Notes: generated by a model from the letters alone, not told the origin. A DNA stretch of 16,719 bases from Bacteroidota bacterium (GCA_021778375.1 JAJYCM010000027.1:1-16719); one strand, 5' to 3'. Numbered from the stretch's first letter, positions 1-7,374 are shown. Numbers and translations: made by a program.

Positions 1-861
1 ATGCTGACCTTGGGATCCATATGTTTTTAAATCAACATCATTTATTTTAAAAACAAAATCATCTCTGTGAGGACCGACTAGGTTTGATCCCCGGCGTATT
101 TCATCATCTTTTCTTTTATGAAGAAGTTTAAAAAATATATCTTCAATGTTTTCTTCTTGGGAAAGCCCTTCCAAGAACATATATTCTACGCCAGGAAATT
201 CGTCGTCGTTCAAAATTACCTTAAAAGAATCTTTTATAAAATCCTTAAATTTTCGAATAAATTTTATGCGATGAATAATAATTTCTTTTCCGGAGGCAAT
301 CATCTTAGAATTCCACGCATCAAGTTCGTCGAATAAAGTTTTGTTTTTTGTTTCTTTAAGCTGCGCCAAGAGAGATGCTTTTTGACGAAGGGTTTTATTA
401 TAGTCCAATAAGTTTTTCAAATAAGTTTCACTTGCTTGCGAGATGACAGAATCAACAAACTTTCTGCGCTCTCCGGGAGCACCCTGTGTAATGGAGTGAT
501 CTGTTGGCGTTAATATAACCACCGGAAATTTCCCAATTATGTCAGCAGCTCTGGTTATATGCTTTCCGTTAAGAAAATAAATTTTCTTGTTAGAATTTAA
601 AAAGTAAGAAATCCTTGCTTCACTGTTGCCGTAATCTTTAAATGAGCCAATTATTTCTAATTCGTTTTCGTTAAACCTTACCACTTCGCCGTCAAAATTT
701 GAGTTGATACTTTTGGTTGTGCACAAATAATAAATAGATTCCAAAATAGATGTTTTGCCTTGTCCGTTGCCGCCAACAATATAATTTAATCTTTCTGAAA
801 AAATCAGTTTGGTTTCTTTGTGGCTCCTAAAATTTTTTAATTTTACGGAGGATAAAATCAT
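1..861 (-). CDS. recF: DNA replication/repair protein RecF, C-terminus cut by window edge
   Basis: SMC-like ATPase that helps load RecA at gapped DNA and stalled forks. The frame is open from ATG 861 to base 1, giving 287 codons of a protein usually about 360-370 residues long. The Walker A motif GGNGQGKTS lies at residues 30-38. The RecF motif GPHRDD is at 263-268 and the ABC-signature-like GSQGQ at 282-286, so only the Walker B/D-loop end lies outside the window. The start follows the dnaN stop codon by one base (TAA-T-ATG) and has no clear Shine-Dalgarno, which suggests translational coupling to dnaN. The order dnaA-(lipoprotein)-dnaN-recF is the classical origin cluster apart from the inserted gene. 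No internal stop was seen in the stretches I translated. The identification is secure. Confidence 0.96.
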   Translation of the reverse strand, partial: MILSSVKLKNFRSHKETKLIFSERLNYIVGGNGQGKTSILESIYYLCTTKSINSNFDGEVVRFNENELEIIGSFKDYGNSEARISYFLNSNKKIYFLNGKHITRAADIIGKFPVVILTPTDHSITQGAPGERRKFVDSVISQASETYLKNLLDYNKTLRQKASLLAQLKETKNKTLFDELDAWNSKMIASGKEIIIHRIKFIRKFKDFIKDSFKVILNDDEFPGVEYMFLEGLSQEENIEDIFFKLLHKRKDDEIRRGSNLVGPHRDDFVFKINDVDLKTYGSQGQH

Positions 862-862
862 A

Positions 863-1972
863 TTAATTATTTAGCCGAACCGGCATTAATAAAAGCATTA
901 GATCTTCGTTGTCTTTTATTTTGGAAGGCTCAACAATACACGCTTTGGTTGGTGAATGAAGCTTAAAAATAACATTTTCGTCTCCAACATGCGATAAAAT
1001 ATCGTTTACATATGACGTATTAAAGCCAATATCCATTGATTCGCCGGCATATTCGCATAAAATTTTTTCTTTCGCGTTTGAACCGTGGTCAATATCTTCG
1101 GCAGATACTTCAAGCAAGTTTTTATTAATTGAAAATTTTACCTGCTTTGAATTTGAAGCTGAGAACAACATCATTCTTTTAATGCTTGAGAGGAGATCGT
1201 TGGTTTTTACTTTTAAAATATTTTCGTTTTCAATTGGAATAACACTGCTATATGAAGGATATTTTTCTCCTATTAGGCGTGTTATAAACTCCATATCATT
1301 TGTGTGAAAAGAAATATTTGTTTTGCTAAGAAATATTCTGGCATCGTTTTCGTTTAATATTTTTGACAGTACGGAAATAGCTCTTTCCGGCACAACATAT
1401 TGATCTTCCTTGTTTGTCTTGATGTCCTTATTAATATATTTAACAAGACGGTGTCCGTCCGTAGTAACAAACCTTAAGCCTTGATCAGAAAATTCAAATA
1501 GTGTTCCCGTCATTGCGGGACGCATGTCTTCTTTGCTCATTGCAAACGCTGTTTGGTCAATAGCCTTTTTTAAGTCACTTCCGTTGATAACAACTTCAAC
1601 TTCCCCGGAAACATTTGGTATAGCTGGAAAATCTTCAGGAGAAGAATAGCCGATATTATAGACGCCGTTATCAGTTAATATTTTTATTTTTGAGTTTGAT
1701 TCGGTTTCAAAATGAATTTGCGTGTCGTCTAGAGAACGAATTATATCGTACAAAAGTTTGGCGGGAATAACCATTTTTGTATTTTCGTCAGCAGCAACAT
1801 TTATTGATGAACGAAGAGATATTTCCAAATCCGTTGCACAAACAGTTAGTGAGCCATCCTTAATTTCAAAAAGAAAATTTTCTAAAATGGGCATTGGTGT
1901 TCTGCTCGGAACTGCCGGAATAATTTTGGATAACAACTTTTCTAAAATTTTACTATTTACTTTGAATTCCAT
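863..1972 (-). CDS. dnaN: DNA polymerase III beta subunit (sliding clamp)
   Basis: Ring-shaped processivity clamp that tethers DNA polymerase III and repair enzymes to DNA. It has 369 residues, the normal length for the three-domain bacterial clamp. The N-terminus (MEFKVNSKILEKLL, then PSRTPMPILENFLFE and ATDLEISL) and the C-terminus (LLMPVRLNN) match the family, and the final MPVRL is the strand that lines the clamp-binding pocket. The central GTLFEFSDQGLRFVTTDGHRL segment is the typical domain-2 signature. An AGGAGA Shine-Dalgarno sits at 1983-1988 on the minus strand, 10 bases before the ATG, one of the clearer ribosome sites here. It is 1 base upstream of recF and 108 bases downstream of the lipoprotein gene. 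That gap shows no convincing terminator, so co-transcription with its neighbours is possible. Confidence 0.98.
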   Translation of the reverse strand: MEFKVNSKILEKLLSKIIPAVPSRTPMPILENFLFEIKDGSLTVCATDLEISLRSSINVAADENTKMVIPAKLLYDIIRSLDDTQIHFETESNSKIKILTDNGVYNIGYSSPEDFPAIPNVSGEVEVVINGSDLKKAIDQTAFAMSKEDMRPAMTGTLFEFSDQGLRFVTTDGHRLVKYINKDIKTNKEDQYVVPERAISVLSKILNENDARIFLSKTNISFHTNDMEFITRLIGEKYPSYSSVIPIENENILKVKTNDLLSSIKRMMLFSASNSKQVKFSINKNLLEVSAEDIDHGSNAKEKILCEYAGESMDIGFNTSYVNDILSHVGDENVIFKLHSPTKACIVEPSKIKDNEDLMLLLMPVRLNN

Positions 1973-2080
1973 TTGTTTTTTATCTCCTATAGAAGCATTG
2001 CAAATTACAAAAAATACTCTCCAATCTCAATAAAATTGATAGTTGGGAATTTAATAAAGAAAAGATAATCAACTAGTTTT

Positions 2081-2479
2081 TTATGGGCCTGTCACACTTG
2101 TTGAATTCTGGTTATCGCTGTTCGATACAGTTATGGAAATAACATAAACATTAGATTGTAGGGTGCTTGAATAAACAAAAAGAATTTTTGTTCCCGCTTT
2201 TATTACCAAAGAACCAGAAAGATTTCCAACCGAACTTGAACTTGTTGCACCGGCGGGAATAGAATATGTTGTTGAATAATTATATGTGCCATTAGGAATT
2301 TGGTTGATTGAAGATGTTTGTCCAGCCGGAATAGTAATTAAGCTTCCTCTAAAATTTACAGAAACATCACCAGAGGCTAAGTTTTTGAATGTAATACTAT
2401 TGTTTATTGTGCTTGAACATCCGGAAAGAAAAACAGGTATAAACAAAATGAGAAAAAAATATGAAATAAGCCGATTCAT
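2081..2479 (-). CDS. Small predicted lipoprotein of unknown function between dnaA and dnaN
   Basis: I do not recognise this family. The 132-residue product begins with a lipoprotein signal: MNR, a hydrophobic stretch at residues 4-17, then the lipobox LSGC at 18-21 with Cys21 as the predicted lipidation site. The mature part is rich in Ser, Thr, Asn, Gly and Val with hardly any charge after the first 25 residues, as in a small secreted beta-sandwich. The motif IPAGQTSS recurs as IPAGATSS about 20 residues later, so it may contain a short internal repeat. No catalytic motif is visible. It lies in the same orientation as dnaA and dnaN, with a 327-base AT-rich gap behind it and 108 bases to dnaN. 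The ribosome site is weak (AGAG-like). Being coding is supported by the intact lipoprotein signal; function is unknown. Confidence 0.8.
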   Translation of the reverse strand: MNRLISYFFLILFIPVFLSGCSSTINNSITFKNLASGDVSVNFRGSLITIPAGQTSSINQIPNGTYNYSTTYSIPAGATSSSSVGNLSGSLVIKAGTKILFVYSSTLQSNVYVISITVSNSDNQNSTSVTGP

Positions 2480-2806
2480 TTTTAGCTCTAAAAATTGTAT
2501 GTGATGTTTTAATAAGTAAAAATTAGTTTAAATCATTTTAATAATCAACAAAAAGAACATATATACACAACATTATTATTAATTAAATATAATTTTAAAA
2601 ATATAATAATATTAATAATACTGTTAATATGTTAATAACTTAAAACTATTATTAAAACTGGTTAAAAAAGAAAAATCAAACTCAACGATTTTGTTAACAA
2701 CTTTAACCCAAATATGACATAAAATAATTTTGTTCATAATTATATAGTTATAAACAACAAGACAGGATGTTTTTAACAAGATATTAACATGCCATTATGG
2801 GAAAAA
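2480..2806. other. AT-rich intergenic region downstream of dnaA; candidate DNA-unwinding part of oriC
   Basis: This 327-base stretch between the dnaA stop and the lipoprotein start has no plausible gene. Bases 2572-2620 are 49 consecutive A/T bases with trinucleotide-like runs (ATT three times at 2572-2580, then ATA/ATT repeats up to 2620). Immediately before it, ATATACACA (2561-2569) differs by one base from the DnaA-box consensus TTATNCACA. Further nonamers resembling DnaA boxes follow: ATATTAACA on the minus strand at 2622-2630 and on the plus strand at 2781-2789, and TTATTAACA on the minus strand at 2630-2638. A perfect palindrome TTGTTAACAA lies at 2691-2700. A promoter for the lipoprotein/dnaN/recF genes may also lie here, but I could not place one. 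Assignment to oriC is inference. Confidence 0.5.
2561..2569 (+). promoter_or_regulatory. Near-consensus DnaA box next to a 49-base A/T run
   Basis: ATATACACA matches TTATNCACA at eight of nine positions (A instead of T at position 1). It ends two bases before the start of an uninterrupted A/T run at 2572-2620, the arrangement expected of an origin box beside a DNA-unwinding element. One near match in AT-rich DNA could be chance, hence the modest confidence. Confidence 0.4.
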
Positions 2807-4210
2807 TTAAGAACAATTAATTTCAATGGATGTCTTTAGTGTGCTTATAATATCTCTTATCGAAATATCGCTTTGTTTTAATAGCTCAATAGAAGTACAA
2901 GCATGAATTACTGTTGAATGATCTCTTCCACCAAAATGTAATCCAATTGTTTTCAGTGAAGATTTTGTTAAATCTTTAGATAGATACATAGCTATCTGGC
3001 GTGCAAGCACAATTTCCTTTTTCCTTGTTTTATCTCGCAATTTATTTTCGTCCAACCTGAAATATTCACATACCGACTTTGTAATTGACTCGATTGAAAC
3101 ATTAACTTTTCTATCTGTGGCAATTTCTTTAACTGTTTTCTTTACAAGTTCAAAATTGATTTCTTTGGAATTAAGGGAAGCGTTTGCAAGAAGCTTAATT
3201 AAGCAACCCTCAAGTTCGCGAATATTTGAAGTGATATTGTTTGCTATATATTCTAGTATTTCGCCGGAAATATTCATGCCATAATCAACCGATTTTCGTT
3301 TTAAGATAGCAATTCTTGTTTCTAAATCAGGTGGCTGAATGTCGGCGGTTAAGCCCCACTGAAATCTTGAAATAAGTCGGTCGTCTAATCCTTTCAAATC
3401 TTTTGGTGGTTTGTCGCTTGATAAAATAATTTGTTTTCCTGACTGATGCAGGGTGTTAAAAATATGAAAAAACAAATCCTGTGTTTTTTCTTTACCAATC
3501 AAAAACTGAATATCGTCTATAATGAGAATATCCATTTTCTTATAAAAATTTGAAAAATCATTAACCTTATTAGATTGAATAGCTTCTACAAACTCAACGG
3601 TAAATATATCTGTTGACAAATATATAATTCTTTTATTGGGAAAATTACTTTGAGCTTTGTTTCCAATAGCCTGGATCAAATGGGTTTTACCCAAGCCGAC
3701 ACCCCCATAAACAAATAGAGGATTAAAAGAGGTTCCTCCAGGGTTTTCACTTATTGCGCTTGCTGCTGCACGCGCAAGTTGATTTCCTTCTCCATTAATG
3801 AAGTTATCAAACGTATATCTGGAGTTTAACGAAGATTCAAAATCCTTATTATTTGCGGTTTCTATTTTAATTTCTGCAGGAGAATTCTTGATTAAAGCAT
3901 TGTCAGTTTTAAAATCAACAATCTCATTATCTTCAGAAATAACATAAGCCAAACGGGCTTCCGGGCCAATAACCTCATGGATAGTATTGTTAATTAAGGT
4001 GTTGTAATGCTCGTCTATCCATTCCCAAAAAAACTGGCTTGGAAGTTGTACCTTTAGGGTATAATTTTTTATTTCAAGCGGCTTGATCGGCAGAAACCAA
4101 GTGTTGAAAGTCATCTGCGAAACCCCAACCTTTATCGATTTTAGACACTCGCTCCATGCCGAGAATGGTGAAGAAAAAATTTCATTAGTTTCAACAGCAG
4201 AAGAGATCAT
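2807..4210 (-). CDS. dnaA: Chromosomal replication initiator protein DnaA
   Basis: AAA+ ATPase that binds DnaA boxes, melts oriC and loads helicase. With the start at ATG 4210 it has 467 residues, a usual length. Domain I (FSAWSECLKSIKVGVSQMTFNTWF) follows the start directly. After a variable linker, YTFDNFINGEGNQLARAAA opens the AAA+ domain, with Walker A GGVGLGKT at 169-176 and Walker B LIIDDIQF (Asp 232-233). RLISRFQWG and the sensor-2 region IRELEGCLIKL follow. The C-terminal DNA-binding domain carries GGRDHSTVIHA. The frame stays open upstream to a TTG at 4267, but that adds a 19-residue hydrophobic tail absent from DnaA domain I, so ATG 4210 is preferred. No strong Shine-Dalgarno is seen. 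DnaA boxes upstream suggest autoregulation. Confidence 0.98.
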   Translation of the reverse strand: MISSAVETNEIFSSPFSAWSECLKSIKVGVSQMTFNTWFLPIKPLEIKNYTLKVQLPSQFFWEWIDEHYNTLINNTIHEVIGPEARLAYVISEDNEIVDFKTDNALIKNSPAEIKIETANNKDFESSLNSRYTFDNFINGEGNQLARAAASAISENPGGTSFNPLFVYGGVGLGKTHLIQAIGNKAQSNFPNKRIIYLSTDIFTVEFVEAIQSNKVNDFSNFYKKMDILIIDDIQFLIGKEKTQDLFFHIFNTLHQSGKQIILSSDKPPKDLKGLDDRLISRFQWGLTADIQPPDLETRIAILKRKSVDYGMNISGEILEYIANNITSNIRELEGCLIKLLANASLNSKEINFELVKKTVKEIATDRKVNVSIESITKSVCEYFRLDENKLRDKTRKKEIVLARQIAMYLSKDLTKSSLKTIGLHFGGRDHSTVIHACTSIELLKQSDISIRDIISTLKTSIEINCS

Positions 4211-4418
4211 TTTTGGCTTATCAACATATAAATAATAAAAAAATTTGAAAAACAAACAATTTAACAAATAAAACTAAAACACAAACAAAACCATTAACAA
4301 CTTATTAACATTAATAACAAAGCAGTAATGGGTTAAAAAATAAGTACTTGTGATGATTTTGCTAAGGTACAAACACAAAAAAGGAAAGAAATGCTCGTGG
4401 TGGTTCGAGTAAACAGAC

Positions 4419-4433
4419 GTGAAACGTTTTCAC
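4419..4433. repeat. Inverted repeat GTGAAACGTTTTCAC beside the DnaA box
   Basis: Arms GTGAAA and TTTCAC are perfect complements around CGT, 9 bases before the perfect DnaA box. The form resembles an operator for a dimeric helix-turn-helix regulator, or an initiator-protein site, but no known regulator can be assigned from sequence alone. Confidence 0.4.
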
Positions 4434-4442
4434 ACCGAGAGG

Positions 4443-4451
4443 TTATCCACA
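4443..4451 (+). promoter_or_regulatory. Perfect consensus DnaA box
   Basis: TTATCCACA is identical to the high-affinity DnaA box. It lies 232 bases upstream of the dnaA start, in the divergent region with rpmH. A second, weaker box ATATTCACA follows at 4454-4462 in the same orientation, with starts 11 bases apart (about one helical turn). This pair is the best sequence evidence for a DnaA-binding origin or autoregulatory site in the window. Confidence 0.8.
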
Positions 4452-4453
4452 AC

Positions 4454-4462
4454 ATATTCACA
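4454..4462 (+). promoter_or_regulatory. Second DnaA-box-like site, one helical turn from the perfect box
   Basis: ATATTCACA differs from TTATNCACA only at position 1. It is in the same orientation as the perfect box and offset by 11 bases, so DnaA could bind both on one face of the helix. Confidence 0.5.
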
Positions 4463-4645
4463 AAAACATTTGAACCCAATTGCATGAAAAAATATAAACA
4501 AAAAAGATTCAGAACAAATTAATTTTTGCATAATCAGGAAGTTTTTATAAAAAATTTTCTGTAACAAAGATTGTTCCAGTAGTTTTAAGCATTTGTATTT
4601 TTTATCTGATTTAAGAAGAAATAAAAACATAGCATTTGATTTATC

Positions 4646-4676
4646 TTGTAATTTTAAGTGGTATTACTTATTTTTG
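4646..4676 (+). promoter_or_regulatory. Candidate promoter of the rpmH-rnpA-yidD-yidC operon
   Basis: TTG at 4646-4648, 20 bases, then TATTTTTG at 4669-4676 matches the Bacteroidota primary-sigma consensus TTG-N19-21-TAnnTTTG. Transcription would begin around 4682, leaving a short leader of about 22 bases that carries the AAGGAG ribosome site (4692-4697) of rpmH. Use of this consensus assumes the organism belongs to that broad lineage. Confidence 0.4.
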
Positions 4677-4703
4677 AAATCTTTTTCAAATAAGGAGTAT
4701 AAG

Positions 4704-4850
4704 ATGAAGAGAACATATCAGCCGAGCAAAGAGAAACGAAAAAACAAACACGGCTTTAGAGAGAGAATGAAAACCAACAATGGTCGTAAGGTTTTAGCGA
4801 GGCGTAGAGCAAAAGGAAGAAAAAAACTAACCGTTAGTGATGAGAAGTAG
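4704..4850 (+). CDS. rpmH: 50S ribosomal protein L34
   Basis: Small basic protein of the large ribosomal subunit, located near the 23S rRNA core. The product has 48 residues, beginning MKRTYQPS and containing HGFRERM, GRKVLARRRAKGRKKLTVS, the complete L34 signature. The frame is open upstream to 4593, but L34 always begins at the MKRTYQPS methionine. An AAGGAG Shine-Dalgarno at 4692-4697, six bases before ATG 4704, confirms the start and is the strongest ribosome site in the window, fitting a highly expressed ribosomal protein. rnpA starts five bases after its stop codon, the conserved rpmH-rnpA pair next to dnaA. Confidence 0.98.
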   Translation: MKRTYQPSKEKRKNKHGFRERMKTNNGRKVLARRRAKGRKKLTVSDEK

Positions 4851-4855
4851 GGCTT

Positions 4856-5257
4856 TTGAAACGCTTTGGTCTTTCTTCAAATGAAAGAATAAAGAGCAGA
4901 AAAGACTTTGAAAACATTTATTCTGTTGGAAAAACGTTATTTTCTTTTGATAAGAAAATAAGGTTAATTTATGTTGTTGAGAAATCTGACAATGGGGGTG
5001 GAGTAAAAATTGCTACGGCGGTTAACAAAAAATTTGGCAATGCAGTATGGAGAAACCGAATAAAAAGAATACTAAAAGGTTGTTTTAGGTTAAACAAAAA
5101 CGAAATAACAGAACATTGCATAAATAATAACATATTGCTTAGGGTGATTTTTTCCCCATATCATTTAAGTGCGAAAAAAAATAAAAAAATCGAACAAAAA
5201 GACTTACTGCCGGGTCTGTTAGATGTTTTGAAAAAATTAAAAAGCGCTTTAGAATGA
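4856..5257 (+). CDS. rnpA: Ribonuclease P protein component (TTG start)
   Basis: Protein subunit of RNase P, which with the catalytic RNA trims the 5' leader of tRNA precursors. It has 133 residues. The family core is visible: LSSNERIKSRKDFENIYSVGK at the N-terminus, then KKFGNAVWRNRIKR with the RNR motif at residues 66-68 and the basic helix after it. The C-terminal portion from about 100 is Lys-rich (KKNKKIEQK) and somewhat longer than the shortest homologues. The start must be TTG 4856: an in-frame TGA lies at 4841-4843 and no ATG or GTG occurs between it and the conserved N-terminus. The rpmH stop is five bases upstream and the 3' end overlaps yidD by four bases. The weak start may keep RnpA far below L34. 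Confidence 0.93.
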   Translation: MKRFGLSSNERIKSRKDFENIYSVGKTLFSFDKKIRLIYVVEKSDNGGGVKIATAVNKKFGNAVWRNRIKRILKGCFRLNKNEITEHCINNNILLRVIFSPYHLSAKKNKKIEQKDLLPGLLDVLKKLKSALE

Positions 5258-5463
5258 GAAAAATTTTTGTGTTTCTCATAAGAATTTATCAAAAAATAAT
5301 TTCTCCGCTTTTTCCTCCTTCTTGCAGATTTTATCCTTCATGTTCGGAATATGCAGTTCAGGCATTAACCAAATATGGCGTGTTTAAGGGCGGTGCAAAA
5401 GCGGTTTGGCGAATTTTAAGGTGTAATCCTTTTAACAAAGGGGGCTACGATCCCCTGGAATAA
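5254..5463 (+). CDS. yidD: Membrane protein insertion efficiency factor YidD
   Basis: Small protein associated with the inner membrane that assists YidC/Sec-dependent insertion. The 69 residues contain an amphipathic N-terminal helix (IFVFLIRIYQKIISPLF), then CRFYPSCSEYAVQAL with Cys24 and Cys30, and the C-terminal RCNPFNKGGYDPL with Cys57. These are the family's hallmarks. It overlaps the end of rnpA in an ATGA junction, so it is translationally coupled, and yidC starts 13 bases after its stop. The order rpmH-rnpA-yidD-yidC is widely conserved. Confidence 0.97.
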   Translation: MRKIFVFLIRIYQKIISPLFPPSCRFYPSCSEYAVQALTKYGVFKGGAKAVWRILRCNPFNKGGYDPLE

Positions 5464-5476
5464 TGGAAGTAATTTA

Positions 5477-7360
5477 ATGGATAGAAAATCAACATTAGCT
5501 TTTGTACTTATTGGATTAATTTTTGTTATTTGGCTTTATTTTAACTCTCCACAGCAAATTGAAAAAACACTCCCAAAACAAGATACCACAATGGTCGCTA
5601 AAGATTCTATACGAAACAGCGGCGCCGTTCAAAAAAGATTATCTTCGACTAACATTGAAAAAATAGATAATTCAAAAGCTACGCAAGCCGACAGCATTAG
5701 CCTTGGAAAATATTTTCACGAAAAGAAACAGCCTGAAAAAGTCATTACAATAGAAAACAATCTTGTAAAAATTGAAATCTCAAATAAAGGCGGAGACATC
5801 AAAAGATATTTTCTAAAGAAATTTAAAAATTGGTTTTCTGTTGATGTTCCAGATACAAATTTTTATACGTCTCATGTACAGCTTGTTAATTATACCATCG
5901 GTGGGGGTGGACCCGATTTAGCTTTTGTTTCCACAGATGGCAAAGCGATAAACACATCAAAATTATATTTTATCCCCAGTTTAGGAAATAGTTATTATAA
6001 AATTTCTAAAAACGACTCCCTTACAATTTCTTTTACTTATTCCATCGATCAAAACAGCTATATAAAAAAGAATTACATTTTTTATGGTGACCAATACAAC
6101 ATGAAGACCAGTGTTGAGTTGGTGAATATGAATAATCTTATTAGTAATAACGATTATGATTTAGTTTGGCGCGATGGGCTTCACTTCACGGAAGAAAATT
6201 CTGTTGATGAGGCGCTTTATGCTAATGCAAGCGCATATTACGGTGGGGAAAATGTTGTAGTGGACGCATCAAAATTTAATGAAAAGGTCCAGAAGGAATT
6301 TAACGGCAGGGTTGATTGGATTGCTGTTAGGAACAAATATTTTGTAGCTATCCTCGCTCCCCATAATTCATCCGACGTTGACGGTGCCTTTATAGAAGGA
6401 TATAAAACGCCTTTTGCAGATGGCGGCGAACGGGCTTTTTACACGGCTAGGTTAATCGTTCCGTTTAATAATACTAATTACGAAAAAAAATCATTTGATC
6501 TGTATATGGGTCCGGCGGATTATGATATTTTGAAACACTATAATCATCACTTAGATGCCGTTGTGGATTTTGGAAGTTTTTTGGGAATTAAATTTATTAT
6601 TCGACCTATTGCCGAATATGTTTTGTTACCCCTATTCGATTTCCTCCACGGGTTTATTCCAAATTACGGAATTGTGATTATAATTTTTTCATTAATCATT
6701 AAGATGATTTTATATCTGCCCTCAAAATCAAGCCTTCAATCGATGAAGAAGATGCAAATGCTTCAGCCGATGATTGCAGAGCTAAAAACAAAATATAAAG
6801 ACGACCCCACTAAGTTGAATAAAGAGACAATGAAACTATATTCAACCTATGGAATAAACCCTGCGGGTGGGTGTTTGCCGCTTATTCTTCAAATGCCAAT
6901 TTTTATTGCCCTGTGGGGGCTTTTCAAAGTTGCTATCGGATTACGTCAGCAGCCGTTTGTTTTTTGGATTAAAGATCTTTCCAGACCGGATGTAATTTTG
7001 TCTTTGCCATTTAAAATACCAATTTTTGGAATTGATCAGATAAGCGGACTTGCTCTTTTAATGGGTATTGCTACATTTATCCAGCAAAAAATGACCGTTA
7101 AAGATCCATCCCAACAAGCTTTGGTTTATGTTATGCCTATTATGCTTACACTAATGTTCATGAGCTTTCCGTCCGGCCTAAATCTTTATTATTTCATGTT
7201 CAATGTTTTTTCCATTGGTCAACAATATTATATTAATCATAAACACGATGGGATGGTTCTGCAGCCAGTAAAAAATCCCAGCAGCAAAAAAGGATTTATG
7301 ACGAGGATGATGGAGGCTGCTGAACAAAACGCCAAGACTCAGCAGAAAAAGCGCCGTTAA
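5477..7360 (+). CDS. yidC: Membrane protein insertase YidC
   Basis: Inserts and folds inner-membrane proteins, alone or with SecYEG. It has 627 residues, the long form found in bacteria with an outer membrane. TM1 is at about residues 7-23, followed by a large periplasmic domain (roughly 85-340). The conserved insertase core runs from about 363 to 590: IVIIIFSLIIKMILYLP, then QSMKKMQMLQPMIAELKTKYKDDPTKLNKE and the cytoplasmic hairpin, GGCLPLILQMPIFIALWGLF, and PSGLNLYYFMFN. The groove residue that is Arg366 in E. coli is Lys409 here, as in Bacteroidota proteins. The tail ends KTQQKKRR, a basic segment likely to touch the ribosome. A GGAAG ribosome site lies upstream of the ATG. A hairpin with an imperfect U-tract follows the gene. 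Confidence 0.98.
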   Translation: MDRKSTLAFVLIGLIFVIWLYFNSPQQIEKTLPKQDTTMVAKDSIRNSGAVQKRLSSTNIEKIDNSKATQADSISLGKYFHEKKQPEKVITIENNLVKIEISNKGGDIKRYFLKKFKNWFSVDVPDTNFYTSHVQLVNYTIGGGGPDLAFVSTDGKAINTSKLYFIPSLGNSYYKISKNDSLTISFTYSIDQNSYIKKNYIFYGDQYNMKTSVELVNMNNLISNNDYDLVWRDGLHFTEENSVDEALYANASAYYGGENVVVDASKFNEKVQKEFNGRVDWIAVRNKYFVAILAPHNSSDVDGAFIEGYKTPFADGGERAFYTARLIVPFNNTNYEKKSFDLYMGPADYDILKHYNHHLDAVVDFGSFLGIKFIIRPIAEYVLLPLFDFLHGFIPNYGIVIIIFSLIIKMILYLPSKSSLQSMKKMQMLQPMIAELKTKYKDDPTKLNKETMKLYSTYGINPAGGCLPLILQMPIFIALWGLFKVAIGLRQQPFVFWIKDLSRPDVILSLPFKIPIFGIDQISGLALLMGIATFIQQKMTVKDPSQQALVYVMPIMLTLMFMSFPSGLNLYYFMFNVFSIGQQYYINHKHDGMVLQPVKNPSSKKGFMTRMMEAAEQNAKTQQKKRR

Positions 7361-7374
7361 TATTTAGATATTTC

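Larger units (their letters stand above)
4211..4703. other. Divergent dnaA/rpmH intergenic region; candidate oriC
   Basis: This 493-base gap separates leftward dnaA from rightward rpmH, the commonest site of a bacterial origin. No gene is supported inside it. It holds one perfect DnaA box (4443-4451), a one-mismatch copy ATATTCACA (4454-4462), TTATTAACA (4302-4310) and TTATCAACA (4218-4226). Bases about 4390-4452 form an island with more G and C than their surroundings, including the inverted repeat GTGAAACGTTTTCAC (4419-4433) and a small CTCG/CGAG hairpin (4394-4409). The flanks are A-rich. A Bacteroidota-like promoter for rpmH is proposed at 4646-4676. I could not place the dnaA promoter. 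All genes on each side run away from this gap for several kilobases, which agrees with replication starting here. Confidence 0.6.

Noticed and set aside
118..336. Plus-strand 72-residue frame at the left edge
   Set aside because: It is antisense to the intact RecF coding sequence, with no supporting features.
2691..2700. TTGTTAACAA as a regulator operator
   Set aside because: Short palindromes of this kind are common in AT-rich DNA; reported only as part of the TTAACA cluster.
4211..4267. TTG at 4267 as the DnaA start
   Set aside because: It adds 19 mostly hydrophobic residues before the normal domain I; ATG 4210 gives the usual N-terminus and length.
4430..4630. Minus-strand 66-residue frame in the dnaA/rpmH gap
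   Set aside because: No recognisable domain or ribosome site; it covers the DnaA boxes and rpmH leader, so it is probably a chance frame.
4593..4703. N-terminal extension of rpmH
   Set aside because: L34 begins at MKRTYQPS, and the AAGGAG ribosome site directly precedes that methionine at 4704.
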